Origin: Phytopythium helicoides
Taxonomy: Eukaryota; Oomycota; Peronosporomycetes; Pythiales; Pythiaceae
Direction: 5' to 3'
Assembly: GCA_024867545.1 (NCBI GenBank)
Contig: JANFNE010000074.1
Location: 62,001-126,000 of the forward strand
DNA length: 64,000 nucleotides
Shown: in pieces, positions 22,101 through 31,165 of the stretch
How positions within the stretch are numbered: position 1 is the first letter of the stretch
Layout: every line of letters starts with the position of its first letter
Made by a program: the position numbers and the translations under genes
Notes under the pieces: model-generated
Database searches by the model: none
Seen by the model: the letters and a program-made list of their open reading frames with translations, nothing else
What the model was told of the DNA's origin: nothing

Positions 22101-22397
22101 CATGAACATGTCGAGGAACTGCTGAAGGAAGACTATCCAGTCGGGAGTGGTTGCAGGAGGAGACAACCGATTGAAGCCACAAGCTTGACGTGTGTCTTCG
22201 ACCGTCGAGGTGGTGAGCCCAAGGCTATGCTCGAGGTTGGCGACAAACATTCGACTCAGCGGTACGCGTGCCACGATCTCGTCGACACTGACATACGCCT
22301 GCCAGTAGCGACCGTCGCTACTATCGCTAATACCAGTCGTCGGCTCGGGTCGCGGCGTGCGTGGCATGGCCACGAATTCGGTGTGATTGGAGTCCAT
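19191..22397 (-). CDS. P2C-type (Na,K-ATPase alpha-like) P-type ATPase, copy 1
   Basis: A single exon of 1,068 aa; the ATG at 22397 is the first in a frame with only non-ATG extension upstream. Domain order is N-terminal region, TM1-2 (~88-142), actuator domain with TGES at 212-215, TM3-4, phosphorylation motif DKTGTLT with Asp374, nucleotide domain, TGDGVNDAPALK hinge and TM5-10. The C-terminal part (MKRPPR, CKTRR, YVPWL) follows animal Na,K/H,K-ATPase alpha subunits. Animal-type class IIC pumps are known in oomycetes. At cation-site positions, spacing alignment to Na,K-ATPase gives Gln332 for TM4 Glu327, His823 for Ser775, Glu827 for Glu779, Asp852 for Asp804 and Glu856 for Asp808. Transport is probably Na+, K+ or H+, but these changes leave ion choice open. 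No beta subunit is visible in the window. Confidence 0.9.
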   Translation of the reverse strand: MDSNHTEFVAMPRTPRPEPTTGISDSSDGRYWQAYVSVDEIVARVPLSRMFVANLEHSLGLTTSTVEDTRQACGFNRLSPPATTPDWIVFLQQFLDMFMVLLNVAGLLSLIAYFIDTSTTLNLYLALVLFGIVIVTCTITFLQARSTSKVMDSFKNMLPLQCTVIRDGTSQIIPADELVVGDLVWVRNGDKVPADLRILLCNNLKVENSSLTGESELITMVSNAQGDDVAPLECKNVAFNGSLCYDGSALGLVLSIGDKTVIGRIAKLATSTTPRETNMQREVKAFVRFISALAICMAGVLFAVGVIRMKGHNVISTFVNGFLVIIVANVPQGLPASVTSLLTITASRMASRNIFVKRLDSVETLGSISLVATDKTGTLTKNVMTVTDTWAGQDYTAQPSMEHLVIELDDKTDYLSGTSPKALLFRGAALCNRAAPDFTQTAPAGSVSIDLTNGKASLNGLGGGPRLSTGRPSAASARDRRSFVGKRQYTGNPSDIALLRFADLHYSSDMAREEYPLVFEIPFNSTNKWQLVIVPAPGKKSTRGSYDVFMKGAPEVIAQRCSTFLTTTGDEVPMTETLMREFTDAYELFGSHGRRVLALATRRFNASADVSFSVDENNFPSDGLCFIGLVAIMDPPRDDVPEAIAKCKDAGIKVFMVTGDHPLTGRAIASEIGLLGEKSYVLELLTPSPSVGASFPSSLDKYDSAVVHGGMIDHLTDEQLKAILGLKAVVFARTTPEHKLQIVRASQELGECVGVTGDGVNDAPALKQADVGVAMGLNGSDVARQAADIILMDDNFSSIVRGIEQGRLIFDNLKKTIAYTLTHLWPEIMPVAINLALGMPAGMTSLQILSIDLGTELGPAISLAYESAENDIMKRPPRDLNKDRLMSMSLLVYAYAVAGMINAGGCIVAYGTAFWRNGISFSDLFLSAENYWSDSSEILCNGDGECFDGAEQVHIVAQGCASWYIALVVCQFFHIWMCKTRRTSATKHSVFKNAVTIYGAVIEILIVIIVVYVPGVQSVFGTASVGYVPWLIGCGSGALTCLYSESAKMFARRQEPGKESFLVRLLVW

Positions 22398-22715
22398 GGT
22401 TGGTGTTGGGACTTGGGTCTTCCAGAAGATCTTGAGAGCTGGCAAGAGTCTTGAAAGGGAGATCGGAGTCTTGGTTGGTTGGCCGCGAATTGCGAAGTGA
22501 GCTGCAGTTTTGAGCTCAAAGACTCGCGAGCAGTGCTGTCGCTTCCGAGGTGGGGCGAGTGGCGCCAGGAGGAGGAAATCTGGTCGCAAGGAGTTTCAGT
22601 GCATGGCGTGGAAAGCGCCTCGCCACCTTCGTACGGCGTTGTTCAGATCTCTCGGCACAAGTATGGAACTTGTCGTACGGCATTGCACGCCACCCAGAGC
22701 TGTCTTCCCAGGCGG

Positions 22716-22777
22716 CGGGTGGTTTTCCCCTCCCGATGGCACATCGCGAGTATGGGCCGCGGGTGGTTTTCCCCTCC
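22716..22777. repeat. 18-base direct repeat, two copies
   Basis: CGGGTGGTTTTCCCCTCC occurs at 22716-22733 and again at 22760-22777, 44 bases apart, upstream of the ATPase. The second duplication unit has the same pair at about 30107-30168. Confidence 0.7.
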
Positions 22778-22991
22778 TGTGCGTATAGGAGGCTCTAGCC
22801 ACCTTCAGAAGCCCCCACAGTCAGCTGGAAGCCGCTCAACCACCTTCCATGAGCCACGATGGCGGCTTCAAATGGATCCACACGCCCTCACTCGCGCTTT
22901 AGACACCTCTAGACATGCATGGAGGTGACCAATCGACATGGCTACATCGTCCGATCATGCATTTGGTATGCATGGGTCTGTCTTGGTCCGA

Positions 22992-23050
22992 GGGCGGGTC
23001 ATCCCTCCCCGATTCAGGCTGATTCTGAGCCGAGGAGGGATGACCCGCCC
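22992..23050. repeat. 17-base perfect inverted repeat (hairpin or short MITE-like element)
   Basis: The arms GGGCGGGTCATCCCTCC (22992-23008) and its exact reverse complement (23034-23050) flank 25 bases. The spacer itself contains a short GGCT/AGCC pair. The same structure occurs in unit 2 at about 30383-30441. A strong hairpin is possible. Confidence 0.75.
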
Positions 23051-23775
23051 GGCGGTTGCCACGTGCCGCCCGTTTGCAAGGGACCCAGTGGGATGGGCGA
23101 GGTTCTTGGAGCGCTGAAGTACGGTATACTGGCCAGGAGAGAAGACAACTTTCTTTGCTCACGATGTCGAGCAATATTCCGTGGAGCACGTCCAATCGTT
23201 TAGGTCGTTCGGAGGAGGCTAGCAAACGTGAAGGATTGTCGCCACGGCGATGTAGTCTTAAGCAGACAACGCACTTGATTGCACAGCACAATTCCGCACT
23301 GCTGTGGTACCTGCAGCCAGCTTTGATATCTGAAATCTCGTGAGAGTGGTTTTGATCAAGGCGACCGACGGCCCAGACAACAACGACCAGACCGACGCAA
23401 ACAGTTTCAGGAGTTGAGACTTTGCTCAAAGTAGGACATGTTTGCCTCGCCGTGCAGTGCACAAACTCGCAAAAAAAAAAAAAAACTCAAGCTCGTGGAG
23501 ATGTTCAACTGTTCGGTGAGGCAAGCAGTTCCGGGGATTCAGCCTGCCCGGGCTCAGAGCTTATTGCTGTGTTTTCTTCGGTGGAATCGAAACTACCGTA
23601 CTAACGCTTCGTATGGAATCGTCTGAAAGGTCTGGCCAACAGAGAAGTTTTGGGCACCTTCGACGAAGCATCGCTCAAACACACATTACTTTGTCCGCAG
23701 GTGCACTCGGCGATTGGCGCGACCGAGCTCTACGACCTTAATTTACACTTTACAAGCTGACCACGCTACATTGAT

Positions 23776-24204
23776 CTACCGTCCAAATTTGCCGACGCGG
23801 AGATACGTCTGTCTAGTACCAGATAGCTCCGATTCCTTCGTAGTCTCCGCCGGCTCTGGGTCTACTGTTTGGGATGACTGAATTGGCATCGGCGTCGTAT
23901 CCTGCCCATTGTCCCCACCATCATCATCGCTAACCACTGCTGTGACACTATCGCCTCGAGCGAACGCTCGAAGCTCGCGCATTGAGCGAGCAAAGAACTT
24001 GGTATCGCGATGGTACTGCCTCCTGCCAGCTTCGGCCATCTGCTTGCGCTGCTCGACAGTCGTCTCCTTAAGCAGTTTATCGACAGCTTTTGTCAAAAGA
24101 TCTTTGGCTCCTGATCGAACTGCGGTGAGAATGGAAATGAGTGCCTAGGCTGAGATCATCCATTAGCCAGAGCTGACCAAACCCAAGTAGTCGTCCGTCG
24201 GCAT
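23776..24204 (-). CDS. Chimeric gene: TPGS1-like 5' end fused in frame to GT-e 3' end
   Basis: At the internal junction of the tandem duplication (24083), TPGS1-like sequence runs directly into the tail of GT-e. The 22-nt TPGS1-like exon 1 is intact at 24204-24183, and its 63-nt intron keeps GT and CAG ends. The partial exon 2 (24119-24083) continues without a frame break into GT-e codons 24082-23776. The predicted product is 121 aa: ~20 residues from the TPGS1-like N-terminus (ending LLTKAV), then DKLLKETT and the ~100-aa GT-e C-terminal tail to its own stop. It lacks the RIIa second helix and all glycosyltransferase motifs. It could be a new expressed gene or simply a fused pseudogene; intact frame and splice sites keep the first option open. 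Confidence 0.6.
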
Positions 24205-24312
24205 GGATCTTGCGCAACTCGAAATCGGAGAGTCGCACTGACTGGTCAGCTTATATTTTACTGCTACGCTATCTATCTCATTGCAACCGCTCCCCCTTCC
24301 GAGCAAAGACCC

Positions 24313-26116
24313 TCAGTTCAGCCATAGCTCGTGCAAAAATCTAGTGTCGTCGTGGTACGCCTGTTTTGCTCGAGCAGCCATTGCGCGACGTTGATCGGGA
24401 GTCGTAGACTTGATAAACTCCTTGATCGATCGGCATACTGAGGCCGACGAAAACCCGGCTGACAGTCCCCCTTCAACGCCGTGAAGTGCGTGACTTCCTT
24501 GATGCGTTCCACCTAACATTATCTTCGGGTCTTCTCCGGCACGAGCAGGAATGAGCACGCCCATGTCGCTGGACGTGATCAGTTCGTTCATCGGGTTGGC
24601 GTCCGTAGTGACGACCACTGCACCTGAAGCTCTCGCCTGGTTGATGTAGTGGCCGTAACCCTCCATGACGCTTGGACAGAGGAAAAACGCCGAGTCAGAC
24701 ATGAGTTTGTCAAATGCTATCGCATCAAGTCGTCCCTTGGTGATTGTGATTGGGTGATCTGGGCCTGCGAACTTGATCCGCGAGTTGTAGCGCTTCCCGA
24801 CAACCATGTTGAAGGATTCGTCGTCGATGTAAAGTTCAAGTGGAGGGAGATCACGCTGTGAAAGCCAGCAATCTACCACCTGCCGTGTTCCTTTCCATAC
24901 ACTACACAGAAAAGTAGTTAGCGATGCGATCATTTTTTTGGACCGCGATGGTTACAACTCGCACCTGGTGCCAGCAGTGTGCACAAACTTGACGGTCTCA
25001 AAGTCCTTGGCTGCGATAACAGCGTCGAAAGTTCCATTCCCATCGGAAGTGGCGCTCGGTGTTGAAGACGCAGTTCCGAGTGCATGTCGTGCAAACGCCG
25101 CTTGGTCTGAGGACGTGTGCTTGGTGTAAAACACCTTCGTGTCGCGAGGGTTCCCCTCTTGCGTGTACCACTTGGTCACGCGCTCATAGCACACCCGTGT
25201 CTTGCACAGCACCACGTCAGCTCGCCACAATTGGACCTCGCTGAGTTCGTACATCTCAATGTTGGGCATGAGGTACAATGGCTTCTGGCTGCCTTCCGGC
25301 CATCTTGGGTGTGACGGGAGGTCTTCCCAGTAATGGTTGAAGAAGATGACAGGCGTTGAGGGGCAGAGATCAAAGTAGTCGACCTCCTTTCCGACTTTTG
25401 GGTCGAACATCTTGGTCTCAAACACCCACATGGGAAGCAATCGAGTGTGGAGATCTGCAATTTTAACCGCAGCAGCATCGAGTTAGCAACGAATACACGA
25501 GTTGTCGTCGCAGATCAAAATTTGCTGGCTTACATTTTGCGTACGCTACAGCATCCTCGCAGTAGCCGTTGCCGCGCAGACCCTTCGGCAGAAAGACGTC
25601 GACATCTGGGCACTCACGCAACTTCTCAAGTAGATTCGGGTCATCTTGGCGAATTAGCTCTGCTGTCAGCAGGGCTTCATCAGCGTCATGGCTATCAGTG
25701 CTCTTATTGTGGCTGTAGAACCTCAGCAAAGTCTCCTGGCTCTCTCCTGGAGCCCCGTGCCTCCAAGGAATTACCAAGTCCTTCTCTGAGACGCAAGCTG
25801 CATGCAACAAGCTGAGGTGTAGTCGATCTTCTTCTGGTATTTCCCATGGACCCTCGTGCTCAATCTCTTTCGCCCACTTTGGCACGAGCTTCTGGTCGTT
25901 GCGAGTGCTAGGAACTACGTAGAGCTCCAAGGTCCCCGATTCCGTCCCGATCCACAATGAGGAGCTTTCGAGCATCAGAGAGGATGATGAGAGCACCACG
26001 AGGCTTGCGAGAATCCCTAACAGCCATCGCTGAGCCGTTCGCCTTCTTGGGGACGGCGTTGCAGTCGGTGCCACCGAATACTCTGTCTCATCCAGCGCCA
26101 TTTCGATCGCGGGCAT
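24313..26116 (-). CDS. Type II membrane glycosyltransferase-like protein, paralog GT-d (C-terminal frameshift)
   Basis: A copy of GT-c in the second unit, with exons 26116-25534, 25454-24965 and 24901-24313 and the same two introns. Near the 3' end the A6 run of GT-c (about 16878-16883) is A5 here. This shifts the frame: the GT-c end DDTRFFARAMAELRVFARKG becomes DDTRFLHELWLN followed by a stop. The product is therefore 553 aa, with the last ~17 residues of GT-c lost. All core motifs (FFNHYWED, QEGNPRDT, EGYGHYINQARAS, PMNEL) are upstream of the shift. A few substitutions separate the copies elsewhere, for example Arg to His in the ARRALG block. Whether the C-terminal loss matters is unknown; a homopolymer sequencing error is possible. 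Confidence 0.75.
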
Positions 26117-26581
26117 TGTAACGTGGCCACTGATACGTTGGTGGTTGTGCTTGAGGTGAGAAAGCTGACTGATGGAGTGATTTCACAAGGCTCTCTCCTT
26201 CCTTGCTTCCTTTCTTTCATTCGTGCCCGCAAGTCACTAAGGCAGCTCCGTCGATATCGCCGAAGGTGCACAAGGCATCATGGTCGCGTGGCTTAGTCGA
26301 GCAAGAAGTGCGACACTGTGACACCATACAAAACTCAACATGACTCAGGTGGCTGGAAGTGTGCACGATATCACTTGGCACTTCTGAACGTGCGCATTGG
26401 ATGACGGCATGCTGCTTGGTACTTTGGAACTCTGGTTGTCCAGGTCAACGAGATGGAGGTGAACAGCTTCACTTGCAACTCCAAGATGCCATTGACTTCC
26501 CTCTCAACATGCAATGCTCGATCCTTCATTTGACGTTATCCTGCTACTACAGAGTGCAGACTAACGGAGACTTTACCTCGA
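26117..26581. other. Intergenic region, GT-d to ATPase copy 2
   Basis: 465 bases, the counterpart of 18661-19190 but ~65 bases shorter. I see no coding feature. Confidence 0.45.
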
Positions 26582-29500
26582 TCACCACACCAGCAGTCGG
26601 ACGAGAAAACTCTCCTTGCCTGGCTCCTGCCGGCGAGCAAACATCTTGGCACTCTCGCTGTACAAGCACGTGAGGGCACCGGATCCACAGCCGATGAGCC
26701 ACGGAACGTAGCCAACTGAGGCAGTCCCGAACACGCTCTGCACGCCAGGGACGTACACGACGATGATGACAATGAGGATCTCGATCACAGCGCCGTAAAT
26801 CGTCACTGCGTTCTTGAACACGCTGTGTTTCGTGGCGGATGTGCGTCGGGTCTTGCACATCCAGATATGGAAGAACTGGCACACGACCAGCGCAATGTAC
26901 CATGACGCGCACCCCTGCGCAACGATATGTACCTGCTCGGCTCCGTCGAAGCACTCCCCGTCGCCGTTGCAGAGGATTTCAGAGCTGTCCGACCAGTAGT
27001 TTTCAGCGCTCAGGAAAAGATCGCTGAACGAGATCCCGTTGCGCCAGAACGCAGTTCCGTATGCAACGATGCAGCCTCCAGCATTAATCATGCCGGCAAC
27101 CGCGTACGCGTAAACGAGCAGCGACATTGACATCAACCGGTCCTTGTTCAGATCGCGCGGAGGACGCTTCATAATGTCGTTTTCTGCCGACTCGTACGCC
27201 AGAGAGATGGCAGGGCCGAGCTCCGTGCCTAAGTCGATGCTCAAGATCTGCAGCGACGTCATACCAGCCGGCATTCCAAGCGCAAGGTTGATCGCCACAG
27301 GCATGATCTCGGGCCACAGGTGAGTCAGCGTGTACGCGATGGTCTTCTTCAGGTTGTCGAAAATCAAGCGTCCTTGTTCGATGCCACGTACAATAGACGA
27401 GAAGTTGTCGTCCATGAGGATGATGTCGGCCGCCTGCCGCGCCACGTCGCTGCCGTTAAGACCCATTGCGACGCCCACATCTGCCTGCTTCAACGCAGGA
27501 GCATCGTTCACTCCATCGCCCGTGACTCCAACGCACTCACCAAGCTCTTGCGAAGCACGGACAATCTGGAGCTTGTGCTCGGGGGTAGTCCGAGCGAACA
27601 CAACAGCCTTCAAACCCAGAATCGCCTTGAGTTGCTCGTCCGTCAGATGATCGATCATGCCTCCATGCACGACTGCCGAGTCGTACTTGTCCAGGCTTGA
27701 GGGAAAGCTGGCACCGACACTAGGCGAGGGGGTCAGCAGCTCAAGCACGTAGCTTTTCTCGCCCAGCAGACCAATCTCGGACGCGATCGCACGACCCGTC
27801 AAAGGATGGTCGCCGGTCACCATGAACACCTTGATACCAGCGTCCTTGCACTTTGCGATCGCTTCCGGTACGTCGTCACGCGGAGGATCCATGATAGCCA
27901 CCAAGCCAATAAAGCACAGCCCGTCACTTGGAAAATTGTTCTCGTCCACAGAAAAAGAGACATCGGCAGATGCATTGAATCGTCGAGTTGCCAATGCCAG
28001 CACACGGCGGCCATGGCTTCCAAAGAGCTCATACGCGTCTGTGAACTCGCGCATCAGTGTTTCGGTCATCGGAACTTCGTCTCCTGTTGTCGTCAGAAAA
28101 GTTGAGCAGCGTTGGGCAATCACCTCTGGTGCACCTTTCATGAACACGTCGTAGCTACCTCGAGTAGACTTCTTGCCAGGAGCCGGGACGATAACCAGCT
28201 GCCACTTGTTGGTCGAGTTGAACGGGATCTCAAACACTAACGGGTACTCCTCGCGGGCCATGTCCGACGAGTAATGCAGGTCAGCGAAGCGCAGCAGAGC
28301 AATGTCAGAAGGGTTACCCGTGTACTGACGCTTGCCCACGAAGCTTCGCCGATCGCGCGCTGAAGCAGCACTTGGGCGACCAGTGCTGAGTCGAGGTCCT
28401 CCTCCTAGACCGTTAAGGCTAGCCTTGCCGTTCGTGAGATCAATCGAGACCGAACCCGCGGGTGCTGTCTGGGTGAAGTCTGGTGCCGCTCGATTGCACA
28501 GCGCCGCACCACGGAACAAAAGTGCCTTGGGGGATGTACCAGACAGATAGTCGGTTTTGTCATCAAGCTCAATCACCAAGTGCTCCATCGATGGCTGAGC
28601 TGTGTAGTCTTGCCCCGCCCAAGTGTCTGTCACGGTCATGACGTTCTTGGTGAGCGTGCCCGTTTTGTCTGTGGCAACGAGAGAAATCGATCCGAGTGTC
28701 TCGACGCTGTCCAAGCGCTTGACGAAAATGTTGCGCGACGCCATACGACTGGCAGTGATGGTAAGCAGGGATGTGACTGAAGCTGGGAGGCCCTGAGGAA
28801 CGTTGGCCACGATGATAACGAGGAACCCGTTGACAAAAGTCGAGATGACGTTGTGGCCCTTCATCCGGATGACGCCGACGGCGAACAGCACGCCAGCCAT
28901 GCAGATCGCGAGCGCGCTGATGAATCGTACAAAAGCCTTGACCTCACGCTGCATGTTAGTTTCGCGCGGGGTGGTCGACGTCGCCAGCTTGGCAATGCGT
29001 CCGATCACAGTCTTGTCACCAATAGAGAGCACAAGCCCGAGAGCCGAGCCATCATAACACAATGAGCCATTGAAAGCAACGTTCTTGCACTCGAGCGGCG
29101 CGACGTCGTCGCCCTGAGCGTTGGAGACCGTTGTGATGAGCTCCGACTCGCCCGTCAGCGACGAGTTCTCGACCTTTAGGTTGTTGCACAGAAGAATCCG
29201 AAGGTCCGCCGGCACCTTGTCCCCGTTCCGTACCCAGACGAGGTCGCCGACGACGAGCTCATCGGCTGGAATGATCTGACTCGTGCCGTCGCGGATCACA
29301 GTGCACTGTAGTGGCAGCATGTTCTTGAACGAGTCCATGACCTTGCTAGTGGACCGCGCTTGGAGAAAGGTGATGGTGCATGTGACGATCACGATGCCGA
29401 ATAACACTAGCGCCAGGTACAGGTTGAGTGTCGTGGACGTGTCGATGAAGTATGCGATGAGACTAAGGAGTCCAGCCACGTTCAACAGGACCATGAACAT

Positions 29501-29788
29501 GTCGAGGAACTGCTGAAGGAAGACTATCCAGTCAGGAGTGGTTGCAGGAGGAGACAACCGATTGAAGCCACAAGCTTGACGTGTGTCTTCGACCGTCGAG
29601 GTGGTGAGCCCAAGGCTATGCTCGAGGTTGGCGACAAACATTCGACTCAGCGGTACGCGTGCCACGATCTCGTCGACACTGACATACGCCTGCCAGTAGC
29701 GACCGTCGCTACTATCGCTAATACCAGTCGTCGGCTCGGGTCGCGGCGTGCGTGGCATGGCCACGAATTCGGTGTGATTGGAGTCCAT
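26582..29788 (-). CDS. P2C-type (Na,K-ATPase alpha-like) P-type ATPase, copy 2
   Basis: A 1,068-aa duplicate of the pump at 19191-22397. The only amino-acid difference I find is residue 220, Thr here and Met in copy 1, just after the TGES loop (SELIT[M/T]VS). All catalytic motifs are present: TGES, DKTGTLT, TGDGVNDAP. The cation-site substitutions (Q332, H823, E856) are shared. The promoter region is duplicated too, so both copies may be expressed and dosage may simply be doubled. The ATG at 29788 corresponds to 22397. Confidence 0.9.
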   Translation of the reverse strand: MDSNHTEFVAMPRTPRPEPTTGISDSSDGRYWQAYVSVDEIVARVPLSRMFVANLEHSLGLTTSTVEDTRQACGFNRLSPPATTPDWIVFLQQFLDMFMVLLNVAGLLSLIAYFIDTSTTLNLYLALVLFGIVIVTCTITFLQARSTSKVMDSFKNMLPLQCTVIRDGTSQIIPADELVVGDLVWVRNGDKVPADLRILLCNNLKVENSSLTGESELITTVSNAQGDDVAPLECKNVAFNGSLCYDGSALGLVLSIGDKTVIGRIAKLATSTTPRETNMQREVKAFVRFISALAICMAGVLFAVGVIRMKGHNVISTFVNGFLVIIVANVPQGLPASVTSLLTITASRMASRNIFVKRLDSVETLGSISLVATDKTGTLTKNVMTVTDTWAGQDYTAQPSMEHLVIELDDKTDYLSGTSPKALLFRGAALCNRAAPDFTQTAPAGSVSIDLTNGKASLNGLGGGPRLSTGRPSAASARDRRSFVGKRQYTGNPSDIALLRFADLHYSSDMAREEYPLVFEIPFNSTNKWQLVIVPAPGKKSTRGSYDVFMKGAPEVIAQRCSTFLTTTGDEVPMTETLMREFTDAYELFGSHGRRVLALATRRFNASADVSFSVDENNFPSDGLCFIGLVAIMDPPRDDVPEAIAKCKDAGIKVFMVTGDHPLTGRAIASEIGLLGEKSYVLELLTPSPSVGASFPSSLDKYDSAVVHGGMIDHLTDEQLKAILGLKAVVFARTTPEHKLQIVRASQELGECVGVTGDGVNDAPALKQADVGVAMGLNGSDVARQAADIILMDDNFSSIVRGIEQGRLIFDNLKKTIAYTLTHLWPEIMPVAINLALGMPAGMTSLQILSIDLGTELGPAISLAYESAENDIMKRPPRDLNKDRLMSMSLLVYAYAVAGMINAGGCIVAYGTAFWRNGISFSDLFLSAENYWSDSSEILCNGDGECFDGAEQVHIVAQGCASWYIALVVCQFFHIWMCKTRRTSATKHSVFKNAVTIYGAVIEILIVIIVVYVPGVQSVFGTASVGYVPWLIGCGSGALTCLYSESAKMFARRQEPGKESFLVRLLVW

Positions 29789-31165
29789 GGTTGGTGTTGG
29801 GACTTGGGTCTTCCAGAAGATCTTGAGAGCTGGCAAGAGTCTTGAAAGGGAGATCGGAGTCTTGGTTGGTTGGCCGCGAATTGCGAAGTGAGCTGCAGTT
29901 TTGAGCTCAAAGACTCGCGAGCAGTGCTGTCGCTTCCGAGGTGGGGCGAGTGGCGCCAGGAGGAGGAAATCTGGTCGCAAGGAGTTTCAGTGCATGGCGT
30001 GGAAAGCGCCTCGCCACCTTCGTACGGCGTTGTTCAGATCTCTCGGCACAAGTATGGAACTTGTCGTACGGCATTGCACGCCACCCAGAGCTGTCTTCCC
30101 AGGCGGCGGGTGGTTTTCCCCTCCCGATGGCACATCGCGAGTATGGGCCGCGGGTGGTTTTCCCCTCCTGTGCGTATAGGAGGCTCTAGCCACCTTCAGA
30201 AGCCCCCACAGTCAGCTGGAAGCCGCTCAACCACCTTCCATGAGCCACGATGGCGGCTTCAAATGGATCCACACGCCCTCACTCGCGCTTTAGACACCTC
30301 TAGACATGCATGGAGGTGACCAATCGACATGGCTACATCGTCCGATCATGCATTTGGTATGCATGGGTCTGTCTTGGTCCGAGGGCGGGTCATCCCTCCC
30401 CGATTCAGGCTGATTCTGAGCCGAGGAGGGATGACCCGCCCGGCGGTTGCCACGTGCCGCCCGTTTGCAAGGGACCCAGTGGGATGGGCGAGGTTCTTGG
30501 AGCGCTGAAGTACGGTATACTGGCCAGGAGAGAAGACAACTTTCTTTGCTCACGATGTCGAGCAATATTCCGTGGAGCACGTCCAATCGTTTAGGTCGTT
30601 CGGAGGAGGCTAGCAAACGTGAAGGATTGTCGCCACGGCGATGTAGTCTTAAGCAGACAACGCACTTGATTGCACAGCACAATTCCGCACTGCTGTGGTA
30701 CCTGCAGCCAGCTTTGATATCTGAAATCTCGTGAGAGTGGTTTTGATCAAGGCGACCGACGGCCCAGACAACAACGACCAGACCGACGCAAACAGTTTCA
30801 GGAGTTGAGACTTTGCTCAAAGTAGGACATGTTTGCCTCGCCGTGCAGTGCACAAACTCGCAAAAAAAAAAAAAACTCAAGCTCGTGGAGATGTTCAACT
30901 GTTCGGTGAGGCAAGCAGTTCCGGGGATTCAGCCTGCCCGGGCTCAGAGCTTATTGCTGTGTTTTCTTCGGTGGAATCGAAACTACCGTACTAACGCTTC
31001 GTATGGAATCGTCTGAAAGGTCTGGCCAACAGAGAAGTTTTGGGCACCTTCGACGAAGCATCGCTCAAACACACATTACTTTGTCCGCAGGTGCACTCGG
31101 CGATTGGCGCGACCGAGCTCTACGACCTTAATTTACACTTTACAAGCTGACCACGCTACATTGAT
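29789..31165. other. Upstream region of ATPase copy 2 / 3' flank of GT-e
   Basis: The counterpart of 22398-23775, with the same direct repeat, 17-base inverted repeat and A-run (one A fewer). This is the native 3' flank of GT-e, so in the ancestral order the ATPase promoter lay just downstream of GT-e. Confidence 0.45.

Larger units (their letters stand above)
22398..23775. other. Upstream region of ATPase copy 1
   Basis: About 1.38 kb, repeated in the second unit at 29789-31165. Frames of up to ~190 codons exist, but none has domain features. It contains an 18-base direct repeat (22716-22733 and 22760-22777) and a 17-base inverted repeat (22992-23050), listed separately, and an A-run at ~23470. 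It may include a decayed or MITE-like insertion. Confidence 0.4.
16626..24082. repeat. Tandem segmental duplication, unit 1 (7.46 kb)
   Basis: This unit is repeated head to tail as 24083-31472. It starts inside exon 2 of the TPGS1-like gene. It contains GT-c, the P2C ATPase and its upstream region, and ends inside a copy of the 3' part of GT-e. Matching points show constant offsets of 7457, 7456, 7391 and 7390. This means only a few small indels: 1 base near 16880, ~65 bases near 18900-18970, and 1 base in the A-run at ~23470. Substitutions are rare. Confidence 0.95.

Noticed and set aside
22899..23462. 187-codon minus-strand frame upstream of the ATPase (and its copy at 30290-30898)
   Set aside because: It has no ATG-based start, no domain features and an irregular composition, and it overlaps the hairpin element. 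It is duplicated only because the whole region is.
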